Shown one piece after another: positions 1-5,239 of a DNA stretch of 7,146 nucleotides. Each line of letters starts with the position of its first letter. Position 1 is the first letter of the stretch. Position numbers and translations under genes: made by a program. The notes beneath the pieces were generated by a model that worked only from the letters and a program-made list of their open reading frames with translations, was not told the origin of the DNA and searched no databases. Source of the DNA: an uncultured Eubacteriales bacterium (GTDB taxonomy: Bacteria; Bacillota_A; Clostridia; Christensenellales; Aristaeellaceae); contig OMRS01000134.1 in NCBI GenBank assembly GCA_900313545.1, forward strand, positions 1-7,146. Direction: 5' to 3'.

Positions 1-699
1 GGCGCGCCGGCTGGCATCCACAAACTGCTCGTCCCCCACGGCAAAGCGCCGGATCTCCCTCTGGGAATTGGTGAAGGCCTTGGTGACCCGGATTCCGGTG
101 ATGCTGCTCTCCACCGCCGCATTGATGGTCGCATTGCTCTTTCTCCGGTCATCAAAAGCCTGACGCATGGGCTTTCTCATGGTCAGGGTCACCCACACCA
201 GAATGGGCACACAGGCAAAGATGATCAGTGTCAGCGGCAGATCGATCGTCGTCAGGTAGATGAAGGACAGAATGATCATGGTGGAACTGATCAGCAGGTT
301 CTCCGGGCCATGGTGCGCAAGCTCGCAGACCTCAAACAGGTCGCTTGTGATGCGGGTCATGATCCTGCCCGTCTCATGGTCGTCAAAGAAGCTGAACGGC
401 AGTTTCTCCAGATGCCGGAACAGGTCCTGACGCATCTGCGACTGCATTTTCACCCCGATCATGTGTCCATAGTACTGGACAAAAAAGCGAAGCAGCATCC
501 GCACGACGTACATGCCCAGAAGCACAACGCCCATCAGCACAAGGCGGCTGTACTGCCTTTGGGGGACATAGACATTGAGCATGTTGCGGGTAATCACGGG
601 ATAAACCATGCCCACCAGGGAGATCAGCAGCGATGCCAGCATGTCCAGCGCCAGCATCTTCCTGTGGGGTCTGTAATATGCGATGAATTCCTTGACCAT
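1..699 (-). CDS. ABC exporter, N-terminal transmembrane domain (partial, runs off left edge)
   Basis: Reading leftward from the ATG at 699-697, 233 codons are open to the window edge. The fragment matches the membrane domain of type I (MsbA/LmrA-like) ABC exporters, in which permease and ATPase are fused and which work as dimers in the cytoplasmic membrane. Hydrophobic segments lie at about residues 15-40, 52-75, 127-143 and 145-165. Between them is the family's cytoplasmic stretch FFDDHETGRIMTRITSD (about 104-120), and near the edge is ESSITGIRVTKAFTNSQRE (about 187-205), the usual region before TM5. The start is supported by an AGGAGG site (plus-strand 708-715) nine nt upstream. The ATP-binding domain, with Walker A, signature and Walker B motifs, would lie outside the window, so half-transporter versus heterodimer subunit, and the substrate (drug, lipid or peptide), cannot be decided. 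The family call is firm; the specific role is unknown. Confidence 0.93.
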   Translation of the reverse strand, partial: MVKEFIAYYRPHRKMLALDMLASLLISLVGMVYPVITRNMLNVYVPQRQYSRLVLMGVVLLGMYVVRMLLRFFVQYYGHMIGVKMQSQMRQDLFRHLEKLPFSFFDDHETGRIMTRITSDLFEVCELAHHGPENLLISSTMIILSFIYLTTIDLPLTLIIFACVPILVWVTLTMRKPMRQAFDDRRKSNATINAAVESSITGIRVTKAFTNSQREIRRFAVGDEQFVDASRRA

Positions 700-796
700 A
701 GCTTCTGTTCCTCCTGATCAGTTCTCAGCTGACAGGTTCTGCAAAAGATGCACCGTTTTCCAGGAGACTCCTTCATTTCAGATTCCGTCAGGCCCC

Positions 797-802
797 AGTA
801 TA
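797..802 (-). promoter_or_regulatory. Possible -10 box for the ABC exporter gene
   Basis: On the minus strand this reads TATACT, five of six matches to the sigma-70/sigma-A -10 consensus. The hexamer 17 nt upstream (TGGTGG) is a poor -35 and there is no extended -10 TG. Transcription from here would give a leader of about 90 nt before the ABC start at 699. The support is weak. Confidence 0.25.
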
Positions 803-1149
803 CCCGTAAATCGATTTGACCACCAGAGGATTTGCCATTTGGGCATCTGTTTTGCAAGTGCGCAGAGCTCTCCGCTTCCCCCGCCTTCTCAGGACTGTGC
901 ACAGGGACAGGCTGCGCTTCGCCGTCCGGCATCTTCCCGGTTTGCTGATAAACTCGGAGAACTGCGGACGGGGGCTTCATTCCAGCGTTCTGCACTGCTT
1001 CCACGCAGCGCTCTCCCCTCGCAGCCCTGGATTTCCTTTTCTCATTCCACCATTTTCCCATCTCACCCAGGGGGGGCCGGTTCTTTTCTCTGCGGGAGCG
1101 TTCACGGCCGGGACTGATTCCTGTTCTCCCTGCACCATTTTTCATTTTT

Positions 1150-1163
1150 CCGTCTTCAGACGG
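1150..1163. repeat. Short perfect inverted repeat upstream of the DUF1294 gene
   Basis: CCGTCT-TC-AGACGG is a perfect 6-bp inverted repeat with a 2-nt centre, 24 nt before the DUF1294 start codon. On the plus strand it is preceded, not followed, by two T-runs, so it is not a plus-strand terminator; on the minus strand it is followed by A-runs. It could be an operator, a small leader hairpin or chance. Confidence 0.3.
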
Positions 1164-1187
1164 AGGAACCACATTCCGGAGGTTTTC

Positions 1188-1463
1188 ATGAGAGCTGCAT
1201 TTCCTGTCATTCTTCCCCTTCTTGTCGCCATCAACCTGTTCTCTTTTATCCTGATGGGCTATGACAAGCACTGCGCCAGAAGGGGCAGATGGCGCGTTCC
1301 CGAGCGCGTCCTCTTTCTGAGCGCCCTCTGCTTTGGCGGCCTTGGCGGCACCCTGGGCATGTTTCTGTTCCATCACAAGACCCGGCACCTGTATTTTCGG
1401 ATCCTCTTCCCGCTCTTTCTCATCATCCAGGTGCTGCTCCTCTGGTCCGTCTTCTTCCGCTGA
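1188..1463 (+). CDS. DUF1294 family small membrane protein
   Basis: A 91-residue protein with the hallmarks of the DUF1294 family: MGYDK followed by a basic stretch and RWRVPE (about residues 23-39), a glycine-rich GGLGGTLGMFLF (about 50-61) and HHKTRHLYF (about 62-70). Hydrophobic segments at about 5-24, 42-61 and 71-90 suggest two or three membrane passes. The function of the family is not established; it is a small inner-membrane protein found across bacteria. The frame is open for another 124 codons upstream, but I chose the ATG at 1188 because GGAGG at 1178-1182 sits five nt before it and the protein then has the usual family length and N-terminus. It is convergent with acyP, with 59 nt between the stops, and I see no convincing terminator in that gap. 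Confidence 0.85.
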   Translation: MRAAFPVILPLLVAINLFSFILMGYDKHCARRGRWRVPERVLFLSALCFGGLGGTLGMFLFHHKTRHLYFRILFPLFLIIQVLLLWSVFFR

Positions 1464-1522
1464 GGGTCTAAAGCCAGAAAAAGCGGAACCTCCTGCATGT
1501 CAGCCCTGAGTCTTTTCTTCCT

Positions 1523-1813
1523 TCAGTCTCCCCGCACGCCGAACCCCGATTCCCCGGATTCCACGGGGATTTCGTGACATCTCATGTTTTCGATGCGGAC
1601 ATAGGTTCCCCGCTCGATGGCCAGAATCACCTGGTCGATGGCTTCCCGGGTCCCCTGGATTTCCATGGACACGGATCCGTCAGGCTCATTTTCCACCCAT
1701 CCTGTGCAGTCCATCCTTCGTGCGGCATACGTGGCCCGGTACCGGAACCCAACTCCCTGGACCCATCCCGTGAACTTCAGCCTCAGGCGGATCAGCTTTC
1801 TGCCAAGAGCCAT
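1523..1813 (-). CDS. acyP: Acylphosphatase
   Basis: A 96-residue protein with both acylphosphatase signatures: GWVQGVGFR (about residues 16-24), whose final Arg24 corresponds to the phosphate-binding arginine, and GWVENEPDGSV (about 38-48), whose Asn42 corresponds to the catalytic asparagine. Family enzymes hydrolyse the carboxyl-phosphate bond of acyl phosphates such as acetyl phosphate or 1,3-bisphosphoglycerate in the cytoplasm; the physiological role in bacteria is uncertain. The length fits the usual 90-100 residues. The ATG at 1813 is chosen because GAAGGGA lies about seven nt upstream; the frame is open further upstream, but that extension would cross an 11-bp hairpin and overlap the aquaporin gene. 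It follows the aquaporin in the same direction after 71 nt, so it may be read through from that promoter, subject to the hairpin at 1840-1866. I see no good promoter of its own. Confidence 0.93.
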   Translation of the reverse strand: MALGRKLIRLRLKFTGWVQGVGFRYRATYAARRMDCTGWVENEPDGSVSMEIQGTREAIDQVILAIERGTYVRIENMRCHEIPVESGESGFGVRGD

Positions 1814-1839
1814 ATTGATTTCCCTTCTTGCATAAGCAA

Positions 1840-1866
1840 CAGGCCGCCGTACTTGACGGCGGCCTG
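1840..1866 (-). terminator. Strong hairpin between aquaporin and acylphosphatase genes
   Basis: A perfect 11-bp stem (CAGGCCGCCGT / ACGGCGGCCTG) closes a 5-nt loop (ACTTG on the plus strand). It begins 19 nt after the aquaporin stop and ends 27 nt before the acyP start. In the minus-strand transcript the stem is followed by TTGCTTATGC, which is only weakly U-rich, so it may be a leaky terminator or a processing or stability element that sets acyP expression below that of the aquaporin. The hairpin itself is certain in sequence; the function is inferred. Confidence 0.6.
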
Positions 1867-1884
1867 CATGGCTGCAAAAGTGTG

Positions 1885-2577
1885 TCAGTTTTCCAGGGCC
1901 TTGGTGCAGAAGGCTGCCAGGGCCGCGCCGACCAGCGGGCCGACCACGAACACCCACAGGCAGGCCATGGGCGCCGCATTCCCGCCAAAGAGGGCGATCA
2001 GTGCGGGTCCGAAGGACCGGGCCGGGTTGACGGAAGTCCCCGTCAGGCCGATGCCGAGGATATGGACCACCACCAGGGTCAGTCCGATGACCAGGCCGGC
2101 AAAGGAACCGTGGTTTGCCTTCTTGGAGGTCACGCCCAGGATGGCCATGACAAAGATGAATGTCAGCACAATTTCCACCACCAGACCTGCCAGGGAGCTG
2201 TTGCTCACGCCGGCCAGTCCATTGCTTCCCAGACCTCCGGTCTGGTCAACCACGTTGCCATGTCCGAAGATGAAGGACAGGAGCGCAGAGCCAAATGTGG
2301 CTCCCAAGCACTGGGAGATCACATAGCTCACGAATTCCGACACCGTCATCCCGCCGGTGAGCAGTACGCCCAGAGAAACCGCAGGATTGATGTGGCAGCC
2401 GGAGATGTTGCCGATGGAGTAAGCCATGGCAACGATGGTCAGGCCGAATGCCAGAGCCGTGAGAAGATATCCGCTTCCCTGCGCCGCATTGCAGCCGACC
2501 AGCATGGCCGTTCCGCAGCCCAGAATGACCAGCGTCGCCGTTCCGATGAATTCCGCGATACACTTTTTCATATTCAT
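1885..2577 (-). CDS. aqpZ: Aquaporin Z-type water channel (MIP family)
   Basis: A 230-residue, six-helix major intrinsic protein with both pore motifs: HINPAVS (NPA at about 64-66) and SVNPARS (NPA at 184-186). The predicted aromatic/arginine filter is Phe44, His172, Thr181 and Arg187, the set of E. coli AqpZ (F43, H174, T183, R189), which points to a water-selective channel rather than a glycerol facilitator; GlpF-type proteins have a wider filter. The first 20 residues (KKCIAEFIGTATLVILGCG) begin helix 1 as usual for AqpZ. The start at 2577 is chosen over the in-frame ATG two codons later because GAGGGGG lies eight nt upstream. It has its own promoter (2628-2656) and a hairpin at the predicted 5' end of its mRNA; acyP follows in the same direction. 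The likely role is rapid osmotic water movement across the cytoplasmic membrane. Confidence 0.95.
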   Translation of the reverse strand: MNMKKCIAEFIGTATLVILGCGTAMLVGCNAAQGSGYLLTALAFGLTIVAMAYSIGNISGCHINPAVSLGVLLTGGMTVSEFVSYVISQCLGATFGSALLSFIFGHGNVVDQTGGLGSNGLAGVSNSSLAGLVVEIVLTFIFVMAILGVTSKKANHGSFAGLVIGLTLVVVHILGIGLTGTSVNPARSFGPALIALFGGNAAPMACLWVFVVGPLVGAALAAFCTKALEN

Positions 2578-2601
2578 AGGTCAAACCCCCTCTTTGATAT
2601 G

Positions 2602-2620
2602 GGCAGGCTTTCCGCCTGCC
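2602..2620 (-). promoter_or_regulatory. Stem-loop at the predicted 5' end of the aquaporin mRNA
   Basis: GGCAGGC and GCCTGCC form a perfect 7-bp stem with a 5-nt loop. It starts about eight nt after the -10 box, so the transcript should begin at or within one or two bases of the stem. It ends about ten nt upstream of the GAGGGGG ribosome site. Hairpins at mRNA 5' ends are known to protect transcripts from 5'-end-dependent decay; that role here is an inference. Confidence 0.55.
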
Positions 2621-2627
2621 AAGGCGT

Positions 2628-2656
2628 ATTATACTGCCCCTATAACGCGTTTGCAA
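2628..2656 (-). promoter_or_regulatory. Sigma-A-type promoter of the aquaporin gene
   Basis: On the minus strand TTGCAA (2656-2651, four of six matches to TTGACA) and a perfect TATAAT (2633-2628) are separated by exactly 17 nt. The predicted start of transcription is near 2620, giving a leader of about 43 nt before the ATG at 2577. Confidence 0.75.
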
Positions 2657-2746
2657 ACATCTCTTTTCAAAAACAGAATTTCGGGAGATCCATGGCAAAT
2701 TCCCCCGTCCTGTGCAGTCTGATAATCGACCGATGTTATTATGCAA

Positions 2747-2760
2747 TGGACAAATGTCCA
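2747..2760. promoter_or_regulatory. Palindrome TGGACA-AA-TGTCCA, possible operator
   Basis: The 6-bp arms are perfect and the centre is AA. It lies about 90 nt upstream of the aquaporin -35 box and 280 nt upstream of the VOC-gene -35 box. The size and symmetry fit a site for a dimeric helix-turn-helix regulator, but I cannot assign a family and a single copy may be chance. Confidence 0.3.
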
Positions 2761-2791
2761 ATTTCCAAGCGTCGCCGTTGTTTTGGCATAC

Positions 2792-2914
2792 TTTCAACCT
2801 GAACACAAGCTCGTATACAAGATGTACCGCAATGATGGGAATGTGTCTGATCTCAAGTTGTCGGCTTGAGTTCTTGGATAGCATCGGTCATTTTCCTAAC
2901 TGCACAGGTTGAAA
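2792..2914. repeat. 10-bp inverted repeat enclosing about 100 nt, with an internal hairpin
   Basis: TTTCAACCTG at 2792-2801 is the exact reverse complement of CAGGTTGAAA at 2905-2914, with 103 nt between. Inside it, CTCAAG (2852-2857) and CTTGAG (2865-2870) form a second 6-bp hairpin with a 7-nt loop. As RNA this could fold into a closed element with a basal stem; as DNA it could be the ends of a very small or decayed mobile element. No flanking target duplication was seen. Confidence 0.35.
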
Positions 2915-2948
2915 TTCCCATGTGCTGCAGGGAGATCGCTGCAGCTCT

Positions 2949-2974
2949 CCCGCCGGGAAAAGGGCCCGGGCGGG
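2949..2974. repeat. GC-rich hairpin upstream of the VOC-gene promoter
   Basis: CCCGCCGGG (2949-2957) pairs with CCCGGGCGGG (2965-2974) over nine base pairs with one bulged G and a 7-nt loop. A weaker stem, GGGAGA/TCTCCC (2930-2935 and 2946-2951), overlaps its left arm and would compete with it. No T-run follows on either strand, so it is not a typical intrinsic terminator. Confidence 0.35.
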
Positions 2975-3039
2975 CTTCCGCTTCCCGTTTCCGGGTCCTT
3001 CGCAGGAGCGGGGGCCCCTTTCTCAGGGTTCAAATGAAG

Positions 3040-3068
3040 TTGACGGGCATCCGCGGGAAAAGTACAAT
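3040..3068 (+). promoter_or_regulatory. Sigma-A-type promoter of the VOC-family gene
   Basis: TTGACG (3040-3045, five of six matches) and TACAAT (3063-3068, five of six) are exactly 17 nt apart. Transcription should start near 3075, giving a leader of about 54 nt before the ATG at 3129. Together with the terminator at 3536 this defines a single-gene transcript. Confidence 0.8.
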
Positions 3069-3128
3069 ACATCCCCGTGCCAGATGATCATCATCTCTCA
3101 CTCATTTTATCTCAAGGAGAACAGTTCC

Positions 3129-3500
3129 ATGAAGATCACGACTTTTAACCCTTCGATTCTGACCAACGATGCGGCACCCATCCTCCAGCTTTTTGAGGAC
3201 CTTGGATTTGTGCAGACCCATAACAAGGTGGAAAATGTGGATGTGGAGTTTTCTGCCCACCGGATGAAGGATGCAAACGGTTTCCATGTTGACGTCGTTG
3301 ATGTTCCCTCGCTTTCGAAGACCCATACCGCCATCCGGATGAATGTGGACAATTACGACGAGGCCTATGAGCTGCTGACGTCCAGAGGATTCAAGGAAAT
3401 CGAGAGGTTTAGACCCAGCACCACGGCATCCAGCAGATATGCCTATCTTGTTTCTCCAAACGGCATCCTGATTGATGTCTGCCAGCACATCAAAAAATAA
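3129..3500 (+). CDS. VOC-superfamily (glyoxalase/bleomycin-resistance-like) protein
   Basis: A 123-residue, single-module VOC protein with the paired beta-alpha-beta-beta-beta layout. The first half covers about residues 1-60 (helix NDAAPILQLFEDLGF at 13-27, strand GFHVDVVDV at 51-59). The second half has strand TAIRMNV (67-73), helix YDEAYELLTSRGF (76-88) and the C-terminal strand pair ending SPNGILIDVCQH (109-120). The family includes glyoxalase I, metal-dependent dioxygenases and drug-binding resistance proteins. The metal-ligand pattern is not clear enough to name a substrate, and the usual late Glu (NLIELVQ-type) appears as Asp. The ATG at 3129 is chosen for AAGGAGA eight nt upstream; the frame is open further upstream, but that extension would start before the promoter. 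It has its own promoter and terminator. GC is about 50%, lower than its neighbours. Confidence 0.85.
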   Translation: MKITTFNPSILTNDAAPILQLFEDLGFVQTHNKVENVDVEFSAHRMKDANGFHVDVVDVPSLSKTHTAIRMNVDNYDEAYELLTSRGFKEIERFRPSTTASSRYAYLVSPNGILIDVCQHIKK

Positions 3501-3535
3501 CCGGTCACAGTCAAGCTAAACGCCCGGGACTCCGG

Positions 3536-3574
3536 GGAGGACCTGAATGTCAGTTCAGGTCCTCCTTTATTTTG
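3536..3574 (+). terminator. Intrinsic terminator of the VOC-family gene
   Basis: GGAGGACCTGAA (3536-3547) and TTCAGGTCCTCC (3554-3565) form a perfect 12-bp stem with a 6-nt loop, followed by TTTATTTTG on the plus strand. It lies 36 nt after the VOC-gene stop. No comparable T-run follows on the minus strand, so it acts in one direction. Confidence 0.9.
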
Positions 3575-3688
3575 AGAAGGAAGTCCGCCCCTGTCAAAGT
3601 CCTTCGAGTCCATCTGCAAAAGTACAGGGAGTGTCCTCTGTCAGGGGACGAATCATTGACGCTCTGCTTTGGAAGGGAAGGCGCAGAT

Positions 3689-3734
3689 CGCAAAAACGCA
3701 CCTGCCTGATCCGGCAGATGCGTTTTGCGGTTTT
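3689..3734 (-). terminator. Probable terminator of the ktr-MATE run, possibly bidirectional
   Basis: The arms at 3696-3706 and 3713-3723 form a stem with one mismatch and a 6-nt loop, flanked by an A-run (3692-3696) and a T-run (3723-3726). The A/T flanks can pair or act as U-tracts on either strand: minus-strand RNA ends the stem with GTTTTTGCG, and plus-strand RNA with GTTTTGCGG and a second TTTT. It begins about 105 nt beyond the MATE stop codon, leaving a fairly long 3' leader-free tail, and also backs up the VOC terminator. The gene-free stretch 3575-3840 around it holds nothing else that I can name. Confidence 0.7.
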
Positions 3735-3840
3735 CCCGGACTCTCCCCGGCCCAGCTGTAGGGGGCATTCCTGTCAAGGGTGAACAGGCCGCTGCCGACA
3801 ACAGCGAATCTTCCCGTCCATCTTCGTCAAACCCGCCCCG

Positions 3841-5208
3841 TCAGGCGGCGTCCTGTCTCAATTCCCCCCTGTACAGACGGCGCAGGTAGAAGATATAGTA
3901 GATCGTGGACAGGCTCCAGGTCACCGGGTAGATCCAGTAGATCAGGCGGATGTCATGCACCACCTGCCCGATGGTAAAGAGCACAACCACCCGGACCAAG
4001 CACCAGCACACCAGCGTCACCACCATGGGATTCATCGGTCTGCCCAGTCCGCGCACGATGGCCGAGGCAATATGGGTAAACCCCACCAGCACAAAGAACA
4101 GTGCGCAGGTCCTCATTCTCCCCGTGCCGTACCGGATGATCTCCGGATCCCCCGAAAACAGTCCCACCAGCCGGGGCGCAAACAGGAAGGTCAGCCCCCC
4201 GATCAGCCCGATGACCACGGTGGTGCAGACCACTCCGAAGCGGATTCCCTCCCGGATCCGGTCCTTTCTCCGGGCACCCAGGTTCTGGGAAACAAAGGTG
4301 GTCAGGCCCATGGAAAACGCCATGATCGGCAAAAACGTGAAGCCCTCCACCCGGCTGCTTGCGCCGATTCCAGCCATGGCCGCGCTGCCAAAGGAATTGA
4401 TGTAGCTCTGCACCAACATGTTGCTCAGGTCGATGATGCCCATCTGCATGGCCGTGGGCAGCCCGTAGCGCAGGATCCTGCGGGCATGGTTTGCATGAAA
4501 GCGAATTTCCCGCAGGGACAGGCGCAGCGCCCCCCGCATGCGCATCAGGCGGATCATGGACAGGAGCATGCTCACCGCCTCACAGATCACCGTGGCCAGG
4601 GCGGCCCCCTCCACGCCCATCTTCAGGGCACCCACAAAGAAATAGTCCAGCACGATGTTCAGCAGGGAGGAAATGATCAGATACATCAGCGGATGCGTGC
4701 TGTCTCCCGCCGCCTGCAGGATGGCGACAAACATGTTGTACATCACCAGGAATCCCGCACCGGAAAAGTAGACGCACAGGTAAGCAGACGACTGGTCAAA
4801 CACATTGTCCGGGGTTCCCATCAGGCGCAGGACCGTCGGAGAGAGGGGCACCCCCAGGAGGGTAATCAGTGCGGAGGACACAAGGCCCAGCGCCACAGCC
4901 GTATGCTCCGCCTGCCGGACGGCCCCCTCGTCCCTGGCCCCCACGTGCCTTGCGATCACCACGCCGGCTCCCTGGCTGAATCCCATGAAAAAGCCGGTCA
5001 TCAGGTACACGTAGGCGGCCGTGGAGGTCACGGAGGCCAGCGCCTCCGGTCCCAGAAGGTTGCCCACAATCAGGGAATCCACCGTGTTGTACAGCTGCTG
5101 AAAAAAATGCCCGACAAAGATCGGAAGGGCGAACCGGAGCATCTGTGTCCGGATATTCCCTTCGGTCATCACCACCTGGTGTCTTTCCTGCTGCATGCAA
5201 GCCTCCAT
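3841..5208 (-). CDS. MATE family efflux transporter
   Basis: A 455-residue protein of about twelve membrane helices, the normal size for multidrug and toxic compound extrusion (MATE) antiporters, which expel cationic drugs or metabolites in exchange for Na+ or H+. The two-fold repeat is visible: IARHVGARDEGAVRQ (85-99) and VSQNLGARRKDRIRE (306-320) are equivalent loops in the two halves. Other typical stretches are QQLYNTVDSLIVGNLLG (37-53) near helix 1 and ILQAAGDSTHP (163-173) in the first half, matched by IVRGLGRPMNP (384-394) in the second. Substrate and coupling ion cannot be told from sequence. The start is uncertain: the ATG at 5208 has GAGGGGG just upstream, while the ATG four codons later (5196) has GGAGG five nt upstream. 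It begins 31 nt after the ktrA stop in the same direction, so it is probably co-transcribed with ktrBA. Confidence 0.93.
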   Translation of the reverse strand: MEACMQQERHQVVMTEGNIRTQMLRFALPIFVGHFFQQLYNTVDSLIVGNLLGPEALASVTSTAAYVYLMTGFFMGFSQGAGVVIARHVGARDEGAVRQAEHTAVALGLVSSALITLLGVPLSPTVLRLMGTPDNVFDQSSAYLCVYFSGAGFLVMYNMFVAILQAAGDSTHPLMYLIISSLLNIVLDYFFVGALKMGVEGAALATVICEAVSMLLSMIRLMRMRGALRLSLREIRFHANHARRILRYGLPTAMQMGIIDLSNMLVQSYINSFGSAAMAGIGASSRVEGFTFLPIMAFSMGLTTFVSQNLGARRKDRIREGIRFGVVCTTVVIGLIGGLTFLFAPRLVGLFSGDPEIIRYGTGRMRTCALFFVLVGFTHIASAIVRGLGRPMNPMVVTLVCWCLVRVVVLFTIGQVVHDIRLIYWIYPVTWSLSTIYYIFYLRRLYRGELRQDAA

Positions 5209-5239
5209 CTCCCCCTCTTCAGGGGCTGCGCAAAGCGGG

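Larger units (their letters stand above)
700..1187. other. Intergenic region of about 490 nt between divergent genes
   Basis: This stretch separates the ABC exporter start (minus) from the DUF1294 start (plus). Open frames cross it on both strands, but none has a recognisable product or a good ribosome site. The sequence is pyrimidine-rich on the plus strand. A possible minus-strand -10 box, TATACT, lies at 802-797, about 100 nt before the ABC start, but no good -35 sits at the right distance. An 11-nt palindrome, AGGAG-A-CTCCT, is at 762-772 in the presumed leader. I see no riboswitch, tRNA or repeat element that I can name. Confidence 0.5.
2657..3039. other. Divergent intergenic region, AT-richer in its left part, no gene recognised
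   Basis: This gap lies between the aquaporin and VOC-gene promoters. By hand count the 300 nt from 2641 to 2940 are about 45% GC, against roughly 58-65% in sampled lines of the aquaporin, ABC, MATE and ktr genes. It holds a TGGACA-AA-TGTCCA palindrome (2747-2760), a 10-bp inverted repeat enclosing about 100 nt (2792-2914) and a GC-rich hairpin (2949-2974). Short open frames exist on both strands, but none has a recognisable product. Confidence 0.5.

Noticed and set aside
816..1187. A 124-residue N-terminal extension of the DUF1294 protein
   Set aside because: The family begins at the internal ATG at 1188, which has a well-placed GGAGG; the extension has no recognisable domain.
624..1388. A 254-codon minus-strand open frame covering the 700-1187 gap
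   Set aside because: It lies antisense to the DUF1294 gene and overlaps the ABC start out of frame; its composition is low-complexity and charged, it has no ribosome site and no recognisable domain.
1455..1488. TTCCGCT / AGCGGAA inverted repeat at the end of the DUF1294 gene as a terminator
   Set aside because: The 20-nt loop is large, the stem is only seven pairs and overlaps the stop codon, and no T-run follows it on the plus strand.
1828..2802. A 324-codon plus-strand open frame across the aquaporin gene
   Set aside because: It is the antisense shadow of a gene with clear NPA motifs; its His/Gln/Asp-rich composition is typical of antisense frames in GC-rich DNA.
2246..2884. A 212-codon minus-strand frame covering the aquaporin promoter region, considered as a transposase remnant
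   Set aside because: It overlaps the aquaporin gene out of frame, crosses that gene's promoter and leader, and shows no transposase motif that I can identify.
2949..2974. GC-rich hairpin as an intrinsic terminator
   Set aside because: Neither strand has a U-tract after the stem and no gene ends just upstream on the plus strand.
2578..3128. Riboswitch upstream of the aquaporin or VOC genes
   Set aside because: The predicted leaders are only about 43 and 54 nt, too short for the common riboswitch classes, and no known consensus core was recognised.
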